64,000 nucleotides of DNA from Bisporella sp. PMI_857 (Eukaryota; Ascomycota; Leotiomycetes; Helotiales; Helotiaceae): the NCBI GenBank assembly GCA_021307315.1, contig JAJSPD010000043.1, positions 124,001-188,000 of the forward strand, written 5' to 3'. Below are positions 12,022 to 23,413 of the stretch, piece after piece. Each line of letters starts with the position of its first letter. The first letter of the stretch is position 1. The translations under genes and the position numbers were made by a program. The notes beneath the pieces are model-generated. The model made no database searches. It had not been told where the DNA came from and saw only the letters and a list, made by a program, of their open reading frames with translations.

Positions 12022-13512
12022 TATTCTGTTGCATACCTCGTGCTTTACAGGTAGGCATCTCCCCTGCCCTGCTTGCGATTAGCTTTTCAATGACGGTAGC
12101 AGAATAAGATAGTAAGGCTGGTCATGGACCTGGTCCCTGTACTAATCGTGGCTAACTCCTAACAGCCAATGAGATATAACTAATGCGATATCGTAGATCC
12201 AATCCTCGAAAGGCGTCCCCCGTTTAGCTATGCTGCAAAATCGTTCTATTTCTAATCGTGATTTTAGTTGGCGCATAACATGGCTGTGGCTGTCACAACT
12301 CTAATTTTTTTAGCATACAGTTCTCCTTGCTAGGCTGCCAGACTTGTTAGCATCACTCACTAACACTCCACTAGACATGATCCCATACCATAATCCAGCT
12401 TTTGATGCATACCGCACTTCTCCTTCTCCAGAGATGATCCCTGTATTATTCTCTTATATAGAGAGAGCTCCATGCTATCCCCGTTAGCCTCTTAAATAGA
12501 CTGCCACCAGAAGGTTCACTCCACTAGAAAACTTAAACTTCCCTATGCTTCCAATCTATCATCTTATTTCTGTCGCATATCGTACTTACTCTCCTCGAAG
12601 GGTGTTCCCTGTTTCAAACTTTTTGCATGATGAGCTCTCTATGAAGCACGAGTCTAGTTTTCTTAGACAGTGTGCCATGAAGACAAGTCTAGCTTCTACT
12701 TCCGCTAAAAGACTTATATTTTCATCCTCCCAACCTATGACTAGATCTCTTTCTAAGTCTGTTGCATATCGCAAGCTTCATCCTCGAGTGATGTTCCCTG
12801 CGTAGCTTTCCTGCTAAGAAATAGCCTTAACAGCTTAATCACGTAGCATCCTACTCAAATGGAAGATCCACAATCAGCCTATTTATTCGTCGTTTGTTGC
12901 ATATCGCAAGTTGTGTCACCCAAGGGTGTTCCTTGCTTAAGCGTATTTCTAACAAGAAATTGGTAGTTTTGTATCTCCTCCTTAAGTCAATCACGCCACT
13001 TTTACTCACTAGCTGCCGTACACCACTTGGAAACTTCTGAATTATTCTGAACTGCAACCTCTAATGCACGTTTCTGTTGCGCGTCGCAGCTTGTAGTCTC
13101 GAGGGGTGTTCCCTGTCTACGTTTATTCTGAGAAAAAAAGGTAGCAGTAGTCGATATTTATATATCTACTAATTTTGAGTCTTTACGCCTGTGTAGAAGA
13201 CTTGATATGATCTGAGCCCTATACTTTGACAAAGACTTGTATAGTGGAGGGACGTTGACATTATTAAGGAAAAGCTTTGAGGCGTATAATACTACACAAT
13301 CACTCTGCACTATCAAATAAGGATACAATCCAGATATCAATGTAACGTACACTATCGTCTCTACCCACTATCTATCTATTCTTTGAATTGCTCGTGCCAT
13401 CAGTGGCGCGGAATTAGAAGGTAGAGTCCCAATAATTTCCAGAACATGCCAGGAAAGAACCTTCACCTTCGAATTTTGTTGCATTTCGCATGACCCCTGC
13501 TCGCTGCCCTAT
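12022..13512 (-). pseudogene. Decayed gene encoding an internal protein repeat (QGTPLEDxxCDMQQK-type)
   Basis: Eight diverged copies of a roughly 45-bp core (plus strand: TGTTGCATATCGCAAG...CCTCGAGGGTGTTCCCTG) lie at about 12022, 12181, 12400, 12568, 12758, 12893, 13073 and 13474. On the minus strand the core reads as a peptide: QGTPLETTSCDAQQK, QGTPLGDTTCDMQQT, QGTSLEDEACDMQQT, QGTPFEESKYDMRQK, QGSSLEKEKCGMHQK. Anchor-to-anchor distances between the last six copies are 168, 189, 135, 180 and 402 bp, all multiples of three, so the copies share one frame. Stops interrupt that frame, many in the 3' units and only two to four in the 5' units (for example around 12980-13120 and in 13130-13470). 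I infer a pseudogene of a tandem-repeat protein with units of about 45-63 residues. The two most 3' copies are out of phase. Family and function unknown. Confidence 0.55.
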
Positions 13513-15182
13513 CCTTGCATGTTGGAGTCTAGAAATAACTGGAGTCATGATAGCTGCAAGGAGATAGTACGGCTGACGGCTGACTGATTAGATGGGGTTA
13601 TCTGAAACATAGTTTCCTCGCGTGGTAAGGTAGTCTGGTCAAACTTTAAGTGAGCTGAAATGAAGGTTTGCTTGACAATAGGCACTAAAGACCACTGGTC
13701 TAGGAATAGAAATCTGGAGTTCAGCCTCGAAAGTCATAATTTGGTGGAGATGCAATATTAACACTGAGATGCTCTGACTCGATTTGAAGACGATGACTTT
13801 CTTGAATATCCCTACAGCCTATCCCCATCAGCTGATATTTCGCAGATGGAAAGAGTCTCAAGAATAGCCACTTTTGGTAGTTGTAGGATTGCGCTTCGTT
13901 AAGGTTCAAGAGCCGGATTTGGTCACTAAGTCCAGTCCAATGACGATAAACAGCCACCGATGCATGTTGTTGAGCATGTGATGTCAGAGGAGCACTTTTA
14001 TGATAATGAGTCAAGGATTGGCTGCTTGCGCTTTCGAAGGACTACAGCTGCTGATTGGGTAACACTTTTTGTCACAAGAATTATCTCAATAGATTTATGG
14101 AGAAGCTCATTGGGAGCAGGGATATATGAGAGTTGAACTTGTCAGCGAATAATCGTTCTGGGTAAGGGGTTCATTTTCACGTGGAATAGTCTAATTGAGC
14201 GGTTGAGATGGATAAGTAAGTTCTCCTAGACTGAATATGGTTTAGAATTGTGCCACAGCATTTGAGACCCGTCAGCCTCAATCTTTAGTTGAACATTAGG
14301 ACATAACAGTGAAAAAAAGAAAGAACATTGTAGCATAAAATACAGTACGGGCCAATATGCACTTCTATGCATGCAGTTCGAAGCATGGTGCATGAGAAGG
14401 GCAGAACGAGCTTTGAGGACGCAATGGCATCATATTTCCAAGGCTTTGTGAGAGATGTGTAAATAGAATGTGGTATAGAATGAGGTGCATATCATCTTTC
14501 TTGCGACGATATGTGTTCGGTTTCTCCTTTTGTGGTTAAAATATATCATTGCCCGAAGTGTGAATAAACTGTTGAGATGTGAGGTGGAGCATGTGTTACT
14601 GAACATTGAATTTAAAGACTTCATCAAATGTGCGCACTGCAGTACCATGGATGAGTAAAGTACAGGACTTGTTCTGGGAAGCGAGAGGGTTACTAATAGG
14701 AGAGGAGCAGTATTATCTTGTAAAGTATATCTGATAGCGTTTGCGATGGGAGGTCATTTTAAGGCTGTGTTACATACACCTGGCTGTACGTATTGTTGGC
14801 TTGTGACTAGATTTATATCTTCCCATAAGGTGCCAGTGATTTCACATATTTTATATCGACAGAATGGTAAGAAACCATGCAGGTATAGGTGTTGTAACTT
14901 CTTGAGTTTCCCAAAATTAATAGCGTGGGAGGTTGAGTTCAGTGTCGCTATGTTCGATTCGTAAATTTCGACAGATTGATCTGTAGGTATACTTTCTTCT
15001 GTTCAAAGATGCTCTTTGGCCATTTGAGATGTGATTTCAACCAAACTGTTCTTCAAATCTTAACAACTTTGGAATGCGTTCTGCTCCTTTGATCATTGAC
15101 CAGGCAAGATCGTGTCCTGTTCCAAACGATCCAGAGCGATAGCTGCTATGGACCAACGCAGAGTATGCGACCCGAGTTCACC
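13513..15182. other. Gene desert, second part
   Basis: AT-rich DNA. A minus-strand frame at 13721-14014 (97 codons, containing HWTGLSDQIRLLNLNEAQSY) is protein-like at its centre but has no recognised domain or splice partners. Nothing else stands out. The last about 100 bp should hold the 3' UTR of the EFM7 gene. Confidence 0.35.
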
Positions 15183-15950
15183 TCATATCGCACGTCTAAC
15201 CTCATAACCAAAGACGGTTCGTCGTAGCTCTTCATCACCAGGATCCTTTTCAAACATGACTTTTTCCAACTTCTCTTCCAAGATCTTTTCGACTGTGAAT
15301 CCAGCTTCCTTCACCAAATCAAAGAATGCCATGTCCTTCTCGTAGAGCCATGGTCGGTATGGTGTGAAAAATACTAATGCTTTGGCATCTGAAGTCTTGG
15401 CAAGAGTGGTTTGAATGGTTGCAATGAGCTTGGAGTGCTCCGAGTGATTGAATAAAAGATCGGCAAGTATCAGAATATCAAATCCTGGTCCTGAGATATG
15501 AGAGAGAAGGGGTCTAGCATCCGCTCCCCAACAAAAACCCTCTGCAGCAATTCTTTCCTCGCTGTCTGGAAGCTCCAATGATTCGATATTCATCCGTAGG
15601 TTCGAGACTAAGTCGGGGTCTGGGTAGTCTGTCACAACAACTTTTTTAGCACCCAAAAGAACACAGACTAGACTCGGGAGGCCGGCGCCCGCGCCGAGCT
15701 CTAATACAGTTTTGTTCATTATCAGCGATGTATTTTTCTCGATATACGTGGATATCAGCCGACCGGCGTTCCAAAGATGATGACCCCACAAAGGATTATG
15801 GCCGACCAATCGTAGGCTCAAAGTTCGGCCGGAAGTGAGCTGATGAGTCTCAGTCGTTGGAGTTGGTGATGGAGGGTAGTAGTCTGGCGGGTCTGCGAAC
15901 AAGTCTATTGTCTCGGAATCGGAGCCGGAATCATCCTGTTGAGTAGACAT
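15183..15950 (-). CDS. EFM7: EFM7-type protein N-terminal and lysine methyltransferase
   Basis: Seven-beta-strand SAM-dependent methyltransferase, 255 residues, intronless. The N-terminus is acidic (SGSDSETIDLFADPPDYYPP), followed by the hallmark NPLWGHHLWNAGR (about residues 51-63), which in this group packs on the substrate. SAM-binding motif I is LELGAGAGLPSLVCVLLGA (about 83-101), the acidic loop is VVTDYPDPDLVSNLRMNIE, and post-motif strand 4 is DILILADLLFNHSEHSKL. Yeast Efm7/Nnt1 methylates the N-terminal Gly and Lys3 of eEF1A; the combination of HHLWNAG and DLLFNH matches that subgroup, so the same cytosolic role is inferred. The gene is divergent from the copper-fist gene, with 1.4 kb between starts. 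No odd features. Confidence 0.9.
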   Translation of the reverse strand: MSTQQDDSGSDSETIDLFADPPDYYPPSPTPTTETHQLTSGRTLSLRLVGHNPLWGHHLWNAGRLISTYIEKNTSLIMNKTVLELGAGAGLPSLVCVLLGAKKVVVTDYPDPDLVSNLRMNIESLELPDSEERIAAEGFCWGADARPLLSHISGPGFDILILADLLFNHSEHSKLIATIQTTLAKTSDAKALVFFTPYRPWLYEKDMAFFDLVKEAGFTVEKILEEKLEKVMFEKDPGDEELRRTVFGYEVRRAI

Positions 15951-17383
15951 TTTACCGTCCGACAGTCAGGAAATCTGTGGAATGCTGTAAATTATTAGTG
16001 AAGAATTTTGATATGCTGGAATTACTGTTTCTCTCATGTAGAGCTTGATGCCGGCTTAATAAAAACTTATGTATATAACAATAGGCTATCTTACTCCCAG
16101 GTTTTCTAGGTCAAATTATGTGTGGTGTTGCTATTGAAGAGTGTGCAGCAGTGAAATAATAATTAGTCTGAAGACGTTAAAAATCACCGAAGGCAAGAAC
16201 AGCTAATGGAATGTATAGTATTAACTTGTTGTGAAGGAGGAAGGTAGGTCTAAAATAGGGAATTAGATATCAAAATTGTAATATATATAGCAAAATTACA
16301 AAAAAAACTAAATTCCCCAAACGTCTCATAGCCGAGCCAATGTTGAGGCTTTATCAAAGGTGATCATCACGTGAATGATCCAGTACTTACTACATTCACT
16401 TGATTGAATGCCTAGAACTTGTAGTGAAGAAGCGACTAGAAGCATGATAAAACCAGTTTTATTTATCTCGGTAATTCATCAAATATCTATTATAATTCAA
16501 TCAATTAATATCAATTAATATCCCTCTTTCATGAAAACAATTGCCGGAACAAGATATAGTCACGTGTCGGCCACCTTCCAAAGGGAAGGTTTCATTGATT
16601 CAGCCTCGCGAAACATGGTTGTTTCACTGGTTCTGACGGCGCCAACGAATGATTCTTTCTTCGATTCACGGACCTCCTCCTGATCATCTCCCTCAATAGT
16701 GGGGTGCAGCCATACTTATACTGTTCTTGTACAACCCTCGCAGGATCTGGATTCATAACCCAGGTCGACTGTAGTGGGCATATTCGCAAATGCCCCAGTA
16801 TCCGTGCAGGACACAATCGTTATTCAGACCGCTATTATCACGATCGCTCCCACACTCCCTCTTTTAAGGCTTTCGTCTCGGCCGCCATCCTGTCAGTTGC
16901 CGCTGCAGGCAGTAAACTAATTTCTTCTCTCGGGTCGTCTTTTCGTCAGAGTGCGTGGCATGAGCCTTCCTATAATCAGCATGTTTTTCGTCCAGTCTTA
17001 CTGCTCTCCTTGATCACCAGACTCACTTACTCCGACCGCCCTTGCTAACGTTCACCATACAGCCTCGCTCGAGGTTTAGCCATTTTTCGTTTGAATGTAC
17101 CGCTCAATCATTTTTTGCATCAGTTGACAAGCAGAGGTCCACAATATACCAGCATTTGATTGATCAGTTCTCCTGATCTAGAAGATCCCAACTGCCCCTC
17201 CATTAATCACAACATCCGGTGTTTACGGTTACTTGCAACGACAGGTGGTGATCAAGGTTGTAACACCATAAGTCTCTACCAGATTGTCGGGCAATACACC
17301 CTCTCAGCCTTCCATATCTGCAGTTACCCCGGCGCATCAATAGCTGCATATCTCGCCGCGGAAAGAGTTGGAGCTCGCCCATC
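15951..17383. other. Divergent intergenic region with long leader and upstream ORFs of the copper-fist gene
   Basis: Shared upstream region of EFM7 (minus) and the copper-fist gene (plus). It contains a very AT-rich block (about 16240-16530), CACGTG E-boxes at about 16369 (ATCACGTGAA) and 16561 (GTCACGTGTC), and short upstream ATG frames on the plus strand (16704-17048, 114 codons; 17160-17393, 77 codons). The second overlaps the main start. If these lie in the transcript they would repress translation; the transcription start is unknown. Confidence 0.4.
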
Positions 17384-19089
17384 ATGCCAATAATAAATAA
17401 CGAGAAGATGGCCTGGTATGTTGGTCGCATTGTGCACAGGTTCTCCTCGTGGAGAGTCCTAATACTGATTGCTCTCATGTTGCGAAACCCTTGGTTAATT
17501 TTAGGTTAACTGTAGAAAAATATCCTGCTAACTTCTTACCTTTTAGTGAGTCGTGCAAACGAGGACATCGATCGACAACATGTCAGCACTATGATAGAGT
17601 CTTGAAACCAGTCCGAAAACCAGGAAGACCGTTGAGCAAGTCCGAGGCATCACCCATAAGCTCTCTTACCCATACTCGTCCCGTTGTTCCGCCATCGAAG
17701 TGTAGTGGGTGTAGTTCATCAACAACAACGGTCGCTATTCTCAAACATCAATTTCCTTGCAAGGGCAACGGTCACAATCATGTCGCTGGTGGTGGAGCCG
17801 GATACAGGGTCCAAAAGGCTTCCTCTAGATCAATAGCATCACCCAACGTACAGCAGGTTATGGATAGTTTCACCGAGGAAGAGCTCGAAAGCCTTCTAAA
17901 GATGAAGAAGAAGCTCAACCAAAGTCAAGCAACGACACAGGAAAATTCAGAATCTCCAGAAGGATTGCCTTACCAACACGATATCTCACAAATTCAGCCA
18001 GACCAAGTTCCATATCGAACAAATGGTAATGCACATTCTAGGTCAATGTCCCTCTCCTCGGTGCCTGCACCTCAAAACATGCCATTTTCGTCCCATCCCC
18101 CTGGAATACAGCCATTAGTGACCACGATGCATTCGGGAATGGCACCTCTACAGAACGGCTTCAGTCCCGTCCGTAATAGCTACTCTCCACCTATTGGGCA
18201 TGGGCCTCCGTCGCCTGCCTTAGACAACGGCTTTACGCAGCCCGATTTTCCTCTTCGTGACAACGGCAGCTCCGGCCAATCGACACCCCATAACATAAAC
18301 GGCAATGTTACATACTTCCCTGAAAACCAAGAGCAGCCCACAGAGACAAGATCGTGCTGCGCGCCAAAGCCTTCAAAAACGATCGCTACAGCCCCTGAGC
18401 CTAAATCCTGCTGCTCACCAGCCTCTCCGAACCTTAACACTGCGCCAGCAACTCCTCCCCACGACTGCCAGCCGTCGCTTCAACAAAATCTGGGCGTTGA
18501 TACAGACATGAGTTATCTTAGCTTGCGCACCCCGCATCAGCAGTCTTTCGGGAACCAACTATCCTTCAATTCAGTGTTTCAGCAAAACTATATGTCTCCA
18601 CAGGGTAACTATCCGGGCTCTCCTGCTTATGGTACTTATGAGAATCCATTCCAGCCACCTATGTGGCCAGACAACATGCAGATGAACACCAACGTTTATC
18701 CAATGGCGCTGCCACAAGATGTTATGAATGCGCAAGCTTGTACTTGCGGTGAAGACTGCCAGTGCGTAGCATGTGTGACGCACTTCTATAATGACGCGAC
18801 ACAACAGCATATTCAGAGGTTACTACTAGAAGCCAATATGCAATCTACATCTCCAATGAACGGCAGTGGCTTCGTTCCAGTATCTCAGCCAGCGCAACAG
18901 AATATTGACGCGGGACTGCTTATAGATTATCAACAAGCTCCAGTCGTCGTTGGCCAGGTTGAAGGCTTACCCCGTGAGCAGTACTACTTTTTCCAAGTCC
19001 CAGTCCTGTGCGTTGGCGATGCCAATGCTTGCGAGTGTGGAGATGACTGTGATTGCCAAGGTTGTGAGATGCATAAGCCACAGCCATGA
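17384..19089 (+). CDS. Copper-fist transcription factor (Ace1/Mac1/Cuf1/Grisea group)
   Basis: Nuclear copper-sensing regulator. A short first exon (17384-17415) encodes MPIINNEKMAC; the intron 17416-17546 has GTATGT, a TGCTAAC branch site and TTTTAG; exon 2 is 17547-19089; total 524 residues. The DNA-binding copper fist is complete: zinc ligands in the pattern C-x2-C-x8-C-x-H (CESC, then CQH at about residues 11-25), the RGHR motif and the minor-groove KPGRP. A long Ser/Pro/Gln/Asn-rich middle follows. Two C-terminal Cys-His clusters, CTCGEDCQCVACVTH (about 409-423) and CECGDDCDCQGCEMH (about 506-520), fit C-x-C-x4-C-x-C-x2-C-x2-H and are typical copper(I)-sensing modules. A pair of Cys-Cys-(Ala/Ser)-Pro motifs near 280-300 may add ligands. 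Expected targets are copper and iron uptake genes; whether it acts under low or high copper cannot be told from sequence. Confidence 0.93.
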
Positions 19090-19750
19090 GGATAATATGA
19101 CGAAGAAAAGACAGCTTTCCGGCAGGCATGAAGTCTGCAGTTATTTGATGATACCCTTTATATATTATGAGCAATGCCCAACAAGGAGCGTTTAGCATCT
19201 ATTTGTAGGCGTTGTAGGAGGTGGGTCTATGGGATTTGTGAAAACGGCATTACACATTCTGTACATATCGACACGGCGTTACACCTTTGATGCATTTTTG
19301 GTAGGAACCGGGATGCGTATACCCTGCAGATGGAATACGGATGATTCTTTTGGTTGGTGTATTCTCGGCTGGTACTTAAGCTCCAGAATTAGAATGACCG
19401 CTTGCTTGAATTTTGAATGAAAGAGAAGAATGATGAATCATGACCAGCAATCGATAAATCTTACCAGCTGCCTTCTGTTCACGTATATAGTCCCGCAAGT
19501 GCAGCTGACACACGATTCGTCAAATATATTTATACTTTGAGGGGCTTGGCTTCGGCTTCAGAAGCTTGATCATTCATATAAGTTTGAAGCGAAAGGCCCT
19601 CTGCAAAAAAAGGTTCTGAAAGTAGCTTCCATTCGTCTTATTAACACAGTTGTTCTTGACATCGCCTCAACCTCTAAATACAGGTATGTTATCACCCTTT
19701 CCCGGAATCCCTAAAACTCCTTCCTTCCTCTCCTTTGATGGTGGTCCCAA
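19090..19750. other. Convergent spacer
   Basis: 3' regions of the copper-fist gene and the DOPA-dioxygenase-like gene. No coding signal and no notable repeat seen. Confidence 0.5.
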
Positions 19751-20425
19751 CTACCTCTTCTTAAAAACCCCCAAATCCAACAACACCTTCTCACCCATCC
19801 ATATCGCCCGCTGTGTATGATTCCGCTCCTCGTTCCTCGCCTCCTCATCCTCCGTTGCGCCCTCCTCCAAATCGGTATTGGGATGCACCAGAACGCTCAG
19901 CGGACCGCGGTTGATCGCCAGCCAAGGGATGAATGCCCCAAACTGCGCCGGCGTGAACAGGTTCACCTCGAACATGGCGACGGGATGCGGCCCAATCGGC
20001 CGATCCCAGAACGTGTAGATCCGCAGCTCGGGGAACTCGCGCCTGATGCGCTCCCAGAGCGCACGCGCGAACGTCGATTGCGTGGGGTTTGTTTGGAAGT
20101 AGTAGACGTGCACGTCACTATCTCGCTCGTCAGCTACCCTTCTTAATTTTTATCTTTTTGTAACTCTCCCTTTTTTGGAAGACCTTTTCATTTGTCCCCT
20201 GGTTCCCCAATTTCTGATATTTCTGTAGCTAGCTCGGAAGGGAACTTACAAACCGCCCCGTCGCCCTTTGGTCAGGGGTTCAACGAACTCTTCATAGCTT
20301 TTGCTGGGGGGAGCTGAAGGGTTGACGAAGGATTTACCGTCTTCAGCGCGGTCTTCTGGGAGGGGAGTGGCGTTTTCGTAGCCCAGAAGGGGGGAGGGGT
20401 AGGTGTACTGGGAGGGGTCGGCCAT
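19751..20425 (-). CDS. DOPA 4,5-dioxygenase family protein
   Basis: Two exons, 20250-20425 and 19751-20117 (donor GTAAGT after phase 2, acceptor GATAG), giving 180 residues. Exon 1 encodes a Pro-rich lead (MADPSQYTYPSPLLGYENAT) and exon 2 the conserved ferredoxin-like fold: FDVHVYYFQTN, then RIYTFWDRPIGPHPVAMFEV and LSVLVHPNTDLEE. The conserved histidines of the family (in HVYY, GPHP and LVHPNT) are present. Members include the Amanita enzyme that opens the ring of L-DOPA towards betalain-type pigments, but most fungal members have unknown substrates, so only a small non-haem extradiol-like dioxygenase is claimed. The coding region is clearly more GC-rich than its flanks. A pyrimidine-rich tract lies just upstream of the start on the minus strand. 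Confidence 0.9.
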
Positions 20426-21037
20426 TTGCTTTTTCTTTCTTTTCTTTTTCGAGCGAGCTTAGGTGAGCGGTTGCGAAATTTGGGAAGAAGGCGTGTTTAG
20501 AGATCTCCGAGATATAGGGTAAAGAAAAGAGAAGACATTATGGAAGCATTGCGTAAGAATTGATAGTTATTTGTCAAAGGGAGGGGAAAGGACAGGATAA
20601 GGCTGAGATGCCAGGCTGATGGTATAACCTTTAGGGATATTTGTCAGCCTTGTGTGGGAGCCGAGTTTGTGGCTTGACTGGAGGTGGACTCCTTGATTCG
20701 TTATGGCAATATCTGTCGTAGATATCCCGAAACTTGATTATCATTCATGCTGTTGAGGCTGAAGAATGGTTGTCTTTGTTGCTTTGTGCTGGATTTTGGG
20801 GCAGAAGTCCATGGTGATACGGCTATCATCCGAGCAGCCAGTTCAGATATCTATCCGTGAGAATGAAGTCTTTCAACCTGCTTTCAAAGCTAGACGTATG
20901 CATATCCATGACCATGATGTGACATACCAAGGAAGTAACTCTGCCTAGAAAACTGAAGTCGGTGATAACTCGTTGAAAGTCTGTCAAGGAGTTGGGCAAT
21001 GAGCACAAAAAGTGCAAAACAGCGCAAGGTATCAAGC
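20426..21037. other. Spacer between dioxygenase start and STAND gene stop
   Basis: Contains the dioxygenase promoter. On the minus strand just after the STAND stop (about 21037-20890), another frame stays open (KLDTLRCFALFVLIAQLLDR) and could be a frameshifted continuation of the STAND gene. Not modelled. Confidence 0.35.
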
Positions 21038-23413
21038 TTAGTGAGGAGCAAAAGCTCTTGTTCGCCATTCCTTTGCGAGACTGTGCGCCACATAATCAAA
21101 CTCGTTCAACGCATCGGACGCTGCATTAGCAATAGATGAGTTTTCGTCGATATCAATGGCAGCAGCAGATACCACATTCCAATAGAAGACGATCCACTCG
21201 AGGACATTTCTAGGCTCTGAATTACACGCCCAGGTCAGACGGACCGTAGCTCCTTTGATCAGAGCTATGTTTGGGTCGAAGTCCAGCTGAGATGTATAAC
21301 TAAGTAGATGTTGCCATATAGTAGGGCTGCTAACGTAGGTACCAACTGTTTCATGGATGTATGATGCCGTAGGGCGATATTTCCATAGATAAACATCTGT
21401 ATGCGCAGCTTCAACATCAACATCAATGAGTCCGCCACAGCGGGTCTGAAATAAGGTCTTCGCTGTATCTTTCGTGGCTGTCTTACCGCTTGGGCTGAAA
21501 CGAGCTTCTTCCCATGCTTGGTTGATGATCGCCGCCGAGCGGCAATACCAGCATGCCTCATATATTTGGAAGGCCATTGATGCTTCTTCCATATAGATTG
21601 CCTCAATCGAAGCCAGCATGTGGCTGTATAAACGCTCTAGTTCTTGCGGAAGGTCACCCAGCCGACGCTCCAGAACAGAGATGTCATCGTTGTTGTCTAG
21701 TCCACGAAGCAATGAGTTGACAGCTAAATTAACCCACAGAAATACACCGTCCGCTTTGTGGACAATCTTATCAATGAGCCTATTGGCGTCGCTAGATTCA
21801 GTCTTAAGGAACGACCATGCTCGATCATTAGATGTGAATTTTGCCACGACAAACTGTCGGATATCCTCAGCTGTAAGGTTTTGTAATTTCAATGTCGGCA
21901 TGTCCCGAAACGCATATCCAAATACTGGCAATGGTCGGCCAGAAATACATATTTTGATGAAAGGCGAGCTTGATAGCTGGGAGAAATAAGAAGCGATCTC
22001 GGCATAATCTCCATCATATTCGTCTAGCCCGTCAATGAAAATGCAGAACTTCGTATTGCTAGATGCCTGTTCCATGACTCTCTTGAAGGCTTTTTTCAAG
22101 TCTCCCAGCATCCACGGGTCATCAGACTTTAAAGGAATATCGTTCGTACACATGGTGTATTTGTAGTTCCAAGTTTCTGAGCATGCTATTTCGATTAAAT
22201 CTGGGCGTTGTTTCAATATGCTGTATAGTATTGATTGCAGAAGTCCATGTTGAGATCGCTGTTCCGGTGCCCCATAACGCCAAAAGTAGAAAGCACAAAA
22301 CTCGAAGGCAGAACCACCAGCCCATTGTCTCAAATATTCGGAAGTGCGTGGATCGCTACGATATGACGTTAACAAGACTAGTTACATTATTCACGAATTA
22401 CTTACTCAACGACAAACTTCATCAAAGTGGATTTTCCGCTTCCTGCTTTGCCCTGAATCCAGTAAAGCCCACTTCCCATTTTCAACCATTCACTGAAACC
22501 ATGCTGGCCGCCTTCTTTGGTGGAAGATAGTATCCATTGAAACGTGCGTTGATGAGCATCCACGATAGCATCATGTCTTTCATGCATTGTATTGGACCGT
22601 AAAGAATCCAGAATGCTCAATTGCAGTTGAATTCTGATTCGATTCGCCTTTTTCTCATCAAGCATCGCGTGAATCGCCTCGTGCTCTTTTGTGTGAGATG
22701 ATTGAAGATCGAGCAGCTTTGATGAAACCTCGCGTTGCACATCTCGGGTTTTGCTATGCTCGGCCCCTTGAGCTTTAATCAATGATTGAAATGTGGCATG
22801 TATGGACTCGAATTGAGTATCTTGGCTAGCAGCAGATGTCTTGTATTGGTCTCTGGAACATGATTAGCACGCCTGAGCAGAATGTGAATTCTTTCCGCAT
22901 GACCATGGCAGTGAAATCTGCACACGTTCTCATCATAAAGCGCTACTATCGAATACACCGGTCAATTCATCGGCAGTTCAAAAAGTCTCACCTCAAGGTC
23001 AAAAGAATGTGCATAGTTAGTTCCGTTCGGAAAGACTCAAGTCTGTGAGATATTTCGTTGATTTCTGTTTTGGAATACACGCTTTTGAGTGCTTGGCGAA
23101 AGCTGTGCCATTTTCGACCTTTCTGTGAGCCCATCAATCTCAGTTTTGCAAGTTTTGAAATCAGATCGTCCGACAGTGCCATACAGGAGTCGCAGATGTT
23201 TTGGATAGCTTTGTTCTCTTGCTCATTTGTGGATGCCTTTAACGAGCGACTCAGATCTACAAGACGCTCAGAAGCCTCCTGTAATTCAGCATTCTCGACT
23301 AAGGCTCCTGTAGAGGACGTGTAGAGCTTAGCGGTCTTTGATACCACTGAGATGCCATAGTCAACAAATTGTACGATAGCAGCAGCAGCAGAAAGTGCTG
23401 TCAAAGGGTCCAT
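21038..23413 (-). CDS. NACHT-type STAND (NLR-like) protein without visible C-terminal repeats
   Basis: Three exons (22992-23413, 22406-22852, 21038-22355) joined in phase give 728 residues. Residues 1-140 form the alpha-helical N-terminal domain common in fungal STAND proteins (MDPLTALSAAAAIVQFVDYG). A helical or coiled region follows (KEHEAIHAMLDEKKANRIRI). The nucleotide-binding domain has Walker A GKAGSGKST (about 276-284) and Walker B-like FCIFIDGLDEYDGD (about 394), then SSSPFIKICISGRPLP (sensor 1 region) and a winged-helix-like part (LERRLGDLPQELERLYSHML). The C-terminal 180 residues show no ankyrin, WD40 or TPR repeats. Fungal STAND proteins act in non-self recognition and cell death; that role is inferred. 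The start at 23413 was preferred over an upstream in-frame ATG because MDPLTALSAA is the family-typical beginning. The stop may be premature (see findings). Confidence 0.87.

Noticed and set aside
12022..13512. Array read as a CRISPR or simple satellite
   Set aside because: Unit lengths vary from 135 to 402 bp, the copies are strongly diverged and share a coding frame, and the genome is eukaryotic.
16704..17048. 114-codon plus-strand frame considered as a gene
   Set aside because: No domain or composition bias of a protein; it lies in the leader/promoter of the copper-fist gene and is better seen as a possible upstream ORF.
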